Source: Dehalogenimonas sp. W
GTDB lineage: Bacteria; Chloroflexota; Dehalococcoidia; Dehalococcoidales; Dehalococcoidaceae
Assembly: GCF_037094495.1 (NCBI RefSeq)
Contig: NZ_CP146612.1
Coordinates: forward strand, 62,001 to 126,000
Reading direction: 5' to 3'
DNA: 64,000 bases
Below, one piece after another: positions 61,498 through 64,000 of the stretch; within the stretch, counting starts at the first letter, position 1, and each line of letters begins with the position of its first letter. Below the pieces are notes generated by a model, which was not told where the DNA came from, ran no database searches, and saw only the letters and a program-made list of their open reading frames with translations. The position numbers and the translations under genes were made by a program.

Positions 61498-61537
61498 TCT
61501 TCAGGTACCTAAGCAATAATGACCACGGGAGCAATAA

Positions 61538-62377
61538 GTGGACTGGATAATCGGTTTTTTTGTCGTTGATTTTCTATTGGCCGTCCTGATCGGCATCTTT
61601 ATCGCCAAACGGATTAAGGAATGGAGTACCGCCAGACAGCAGGAAATAAATAAGCTGTTGAACGCTGCAACACCGCTGAACAAGACGTTCAACCGCGCCG
61701 ACGCGGACAAATTGCCGCCTCCGGTACGCCGTTTCATGCTGAAAGCGGTCAAGGAAGGCGCCGCCTGTATCAGCACCGCCCGTCTCAAACAAAACGGCAG
61801 AATGCGTTTTAATGACCGCTGGATCAAACTGGACGCCCGCCAGTATTATTCGGTTCAACCGGCCGGATTTATCTGGGACGCCAAAATGAAGCTGGGCCCG
61901 GCCTGGATTACCGCCCGCGACCGATATCAGAACCACAAAGGCAACATGCTGATTAAGATACTCTCCGCTCTCCCCCTCTTTGACGTTAAGAGCCGGGAAA
62001 TGGATCACGCCTCAATTCTGCGCCATCTATCCGAACTGCCGTGGCTGCCGACAGCCCTGCTGGCCGACAACATCCACTGGGACAATATTGATGACCGTTC
62101 CGCCAAAGCTACCATTACCGACGGCGATTTGAGCGCATCCGGCACTTTTTATTTCAACGAACAAGATGAAATTACCGGTTTCGCTGCGCCGGAGCGCTTT
62201 CGCTCCGACAGCGGAAAAATGGAGCCGTGGTCAGGAAATTTCAGTAATTATCAGGAGTTCGGCGGTTACCGGATACCCACCGCGGCCAGAGCCGTTTGGA
62301 ACGCCCCGGACGGTGATTTTGAGTATATCCAGCTTGCCATCAGCGAGGCCGCGTTTAACCTGCCGCCAGGCGATTAA
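61538..62377 (+). CDS. DUF6544 family protein with N-terminal helix
   Basis: 279 aa. A hydrophobic helix at residues 3-23 is followed by a long segment with RFMLKAVKEG and a WIKLDARQYYSVQPAGFIWDAKMKLG core, then a C-terminal GYRIPTAARAVWNAPDGDFEYIQ strand, like the DUF6544 proteins. GTG start with GGGAGC upstream. No function is known. It follows uvrC by 40 nt. Confidence 0.68.
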   Translation: MDWIIGFFVVDFLLAVLIGIFIAKRIKEWSTARQQEINKLLNAATPLNKTFNRADADKLPPPVRRFMLKAVKEGAACISTARLKQNGRMRFNDRWIKLDARQYYSVQPAGFIWDAKMKLGPAWITARDRYQNHKGNMLIKILSALPLFDVKSREMDHASILRHLSELPWLPTALLADNIHWDNIDDRSAKATITDGDLSASGTFYFNEQDEITGFAAPERFRSDSGKMEPWSGNFSNYQEFGGYRIPTAARAVWNAPDGDFEYIQLAISEAAFNLPPGD

Positions 62378-63192
62378 ATCAGGTAACGCTCTATCGCTGC
62401 CGCTACGCCGGACTCCTCCACTCCGAGGGTAATATGGTCGGCAACAGCCTTTAGTTCGTCACGGGCATTACCCATCGCCACCTTCAGTCCGGCTCTCGCC
62501 AAGAGTGGCAGGTCGTTGGTGCCGTCACCGATAGCCATAACCCGATCCAGTCCGATGCCAAAATGTTCCGCCAGCCGGTCCAAAGCCGCACCCTTGGAAA
62601 CACCGGGGTCTACTACATTAATAAATTTCATCTCCGGATAGGCCGGCGTCCGGGCTTCGGAACCATGCAACCGGCCGTTGAAGTGTTCCATAAATAACCG
62701 GGCTTTGGCTTCTTCAAGGTCATTATGAACCATGAGTTCACACTTGATAATCGTTTGCTGCCCGATTATGTCATCAAAATCAGCCAGTGTACTCCGCAGG
62801 CCAAAGAACTCACGATGAATTTTATCCGCCCAGGTTATCTCCTCCACAAAGTAGCGGTCAATGGCGTAAAGCTCCAGATAAACATCATTAGCCCGGGCAA
62901 AGGCCACTCCGGACTGAAGTGTCGCTGAGTTGATCGGCTGCATATGCACCGTCTCCCGGCGGCTCAGGTCATATACCAGGGCCCCGTCAAAGAAAATATG
63001 GACGCCGTTCAAACCAAGCTCAGCGATAACCCCCCGGCTGGCTTCAATGACCCTTCCGGTTGAAAGCGCCACTTTGACGCCGGCGGCCTGTGCCCCGGCG
63101 ATAGCGGTCTTATCAGCCTCGGAAATACCGCCGCGGGCGTTCACCAGTGTTCCGTCAATATCCACAACCAGTAATTCGTATTTCAGCTTCAA
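62374..63192 (-). CDS. Cof-type HAD-superfamily hydrolase
   Basis: 272 aa phosphatase. Motif I VVDIDGTLVNARG (nucleophile and general acid Asp), motif II ALSTGR, motif III Lys (SKGAALDRLAEHFGI) and motif IV MAIGDGTNDLPLLARAG. A C2B cap domain lies between motifs II and III. Typical substrates are sugar phosphates or flavin mononucleotide; not decidable. TTG start with GGGGGG upstream. Convergent with the DUF6544 gene, overlapping by 4 nt. Confidence 0.9.
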   Translation of the reverse strand: MKLKYELLVVDIDGTLVNARGGISEADKTAIAGAQAAGVKVALSTGRVIEASRGVIAELGLNGVHIFFDGALVYDLSRRETVHMQPINSATLQSGVAFARANDVYLELYAIDRYFVEEITWADKIHREFFGLRSTLADFDDIIGQQTIIKCELMVHNDLEEAKARLFMEHFNGRLHGSEARTPAYPEMKFINVVDPGVSKGAALDRLAEHFGIGLDRVMAIGDGTNDLPLLARAGLKVAMGNARDELKAVADHITLGVEESGVAAAIERYLI

Positions 63193-63244
63193 TCAATCCC
63201 CCCAGTCAAGACTTCAAATAATACCAGAAATTCCGTCTTAAATG

Positions 63245-63274
63245 CTGACAGCCGCCGCCGCCATCAGGTACAAT
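63245..63274 (+). promoter_or_regulatory. mutS promoter, leaderless
   Basis: CTGACA (63245-63250), 18-nt spacer, TACAAT (63269-63274), ATG 7 nt later at 63282. Confidence 0.6.
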
Positions 63275-63281
63275 AACCGCC

Positions 63282-64000
63282 ATGAGCCAATCAAGCCTCA
63301 CGCCGTTACGCGCCCAGTACCTGAGCATCAAAAAACGTTACCCGGAAGCCATTGTTTTCTTCCGGCTGGGGGACTTTTACGAGACCTTTGACACCGATGC
63401 CGAAATTACCGCCCGGGAACTGGAAATCGTCCTGACCGGGCGCGAAATGGGGAAAGGCGTCAAGGTGCCCATGGCCGGCATACCGTACCATGCGGTGGAC
63501 AATTACCTGGCGCGGCTCATCAGCCGCGGCCACAAGGTAGCAATCTGTGAGCAGACCACCCGCCCGGATGATAATAAAGGCTTGATGGAACGGGAGGTGG
63601 TGCGGTTGGTCACGCCGGGTACTGTCGTGGAACCGGGTCTATTGGACGGCCGGCGGAACAATTATCTGACCGCAGTGGCCCCCGGAGACAGTGAAGCCGG
63701 GATCGCCTTTATTGATATTTCCACCGGCGAATTTGCGGCCGCCCAGATGCCGCTGGCAAGAATAGAATCAGAACTGGAACGGTTGCGTCCGGCCGAGATA
63801 ATTCTGCCGCAGGACAGCCTTTTCCAACCGATTTTTAAAACTCCTCTGACCCGGGCTGACGCCCGGGATTTTGAACCGGAATCAGCCGCCGAATTGCTCA
63901 AAGAGACGTTCAGCGTCAATACCCTTGAAGGATATGGGGTCGCCGCCTTGCCGCTGGCCACTGCGGCCGCCGGTGCCGTCATCAGCTATTTGCGGGAAAC
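63282..64000 (+). CDS. mutS: DNA mismatch repair protein MutS, N-terminal part (cut by window end)
   Basis: The frame runs open to the last base (239 codons). The start shows the mismatch-binding domain: TPLRAQYLSIKKRYPEAIVFFRLGDFYETF (Phe-x-Glu-type wedge region), then MAGIPYHAVDNYLARLI, VAICEQ and REVVRLVTPGTV, followed by the connector domain. It carries no visible defect. It has a leaderless promoter. Confidence 0.96.
   Translation, partial: MSQSSLTPLRAQYLSIKKRYPEAIVFFRLGDFYETFDTDAEITARELEIVLTGREMGKGVKVPMAGIPYHAVDNYLARLISRGHKVAICEQTTRPDDNKGLMEREVVRLVTPGTVVEPGLLDGRRNNYLTAVAPGDSEAGIAFIDISTGEFAAAQMPLARIESELERLRPAEIILPQDSLFQPIFKTPLTRADARDFEPESAAELLKETFSVNTLEGYGVAALPLATAAAGAVISYLRE

Noticed and set aside
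1-64000. tRNA, rRNA, CRISPR arrays, insertion sequences, prophage or attachment sites
   Set aside because: None of the intergenic stretches shows a cloverleaf-like element, regular spaced repeats or transposase-like frames; gene order is dense and ordinary.

Overview
The window looks like chromosome from an obligate organohalide-respiring Chloroflexota, most like Dehalogenimonas (class Dehalococcoidia). This is inferred from gene content, not from a search. The pointers are a TAT-exported corrinoid/Fe-S reductive dehalogenase without an rdhB partner, a CbiZ corrinoid-salvage enzyme, a cobalamin-binding radical SAM protein, a cytoplasmic group 3 [NiFe] hydrogenase, full pyrimidine and arginine synthesis genes, and moderate GC that appears to be in the mid-50s. 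There are no rRNAs, tRNAs, CRISPR arrays, insertion sequences or prophage genes.

Layout. 1-2.4 kb: the end of a GH15-type glucoamylase, then 6-phosphogluconate dehydrogenase and glucose dehydrogenase. 2.5-4.1 kb (minus): lepB-pyrE-endonuclease operon with one-base overlaps. 4.2-8.4 kb: HtrA-like protease, two TauE/SafE permeases around a GIY-YIG/DUF123 protein, and a SIMPL lipoprotein. 8.4-10.7 kb: PcrA/UvrD helicase. 10.8-14.9 kb: rdhA, a cobalamin-binding radical SAM protein and cbiZ. 15-17.7 kb: a DUF2779 protein and a PilT-like ATPase. 17.7-21.7 kb (minus): an osmoprotectant ABC transporter. 21.8-29.9 kb: the pyrR-pyrB-pyrC-carA-carB-pyrK operon behind a PyrR-type attenuator. 30-33.4 kb: a HI0933-type flavoprotein, a phosphofructokinase with an altered active site and an ornithine cyclodeaminase homologue. 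33.5-38.4 kb: a soluble PAS kinase with its response regulator, and a convergent membrane kinase. 38.7-42.8 kb (minus): argJ-argB-argD plus a hydrolase-like gene. 43.1-47.5 kb: a three-gene hydrogenase operon. 47.6-53 kb: a Ca2+-type P-ATPase, argG and argH. 53-64 kb: rpmB, a FakA-FakB-FakB set, recG, a zinc-ribbon protein, uvrC, a DUF6544 protein, a HAD hydrolase and the start of mutS.

The most unusual system is the hydrogenase operon. Its diaphorase subunit begins with an intact CheY-like receiver domain, fused to a two-cluster ferredoxin (AsrA-like) domain and a FAD/NAD/[2Fe-2S] (AsrB-like) domain. Its catalytic subunit ends exactly at the DPCxxCxxH motif, so it has no C-terminal peptide to remove. 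Together these suggest a hydrogenase whose electron output could be tuned by phosphorylation and whose maturation skips the usual protease step.

Other points of interest: many monocistronic genes start 6-10 nt after a clear -10 box (leaderless mRNAs); rdhA has a perfect consensus promoter with a palindrome just inside the transcript; the pyr leader shows mutually exclusive terminator and antiterminator helices; and an operator-like inverted repeat lies upstream of the second histidine kinase.
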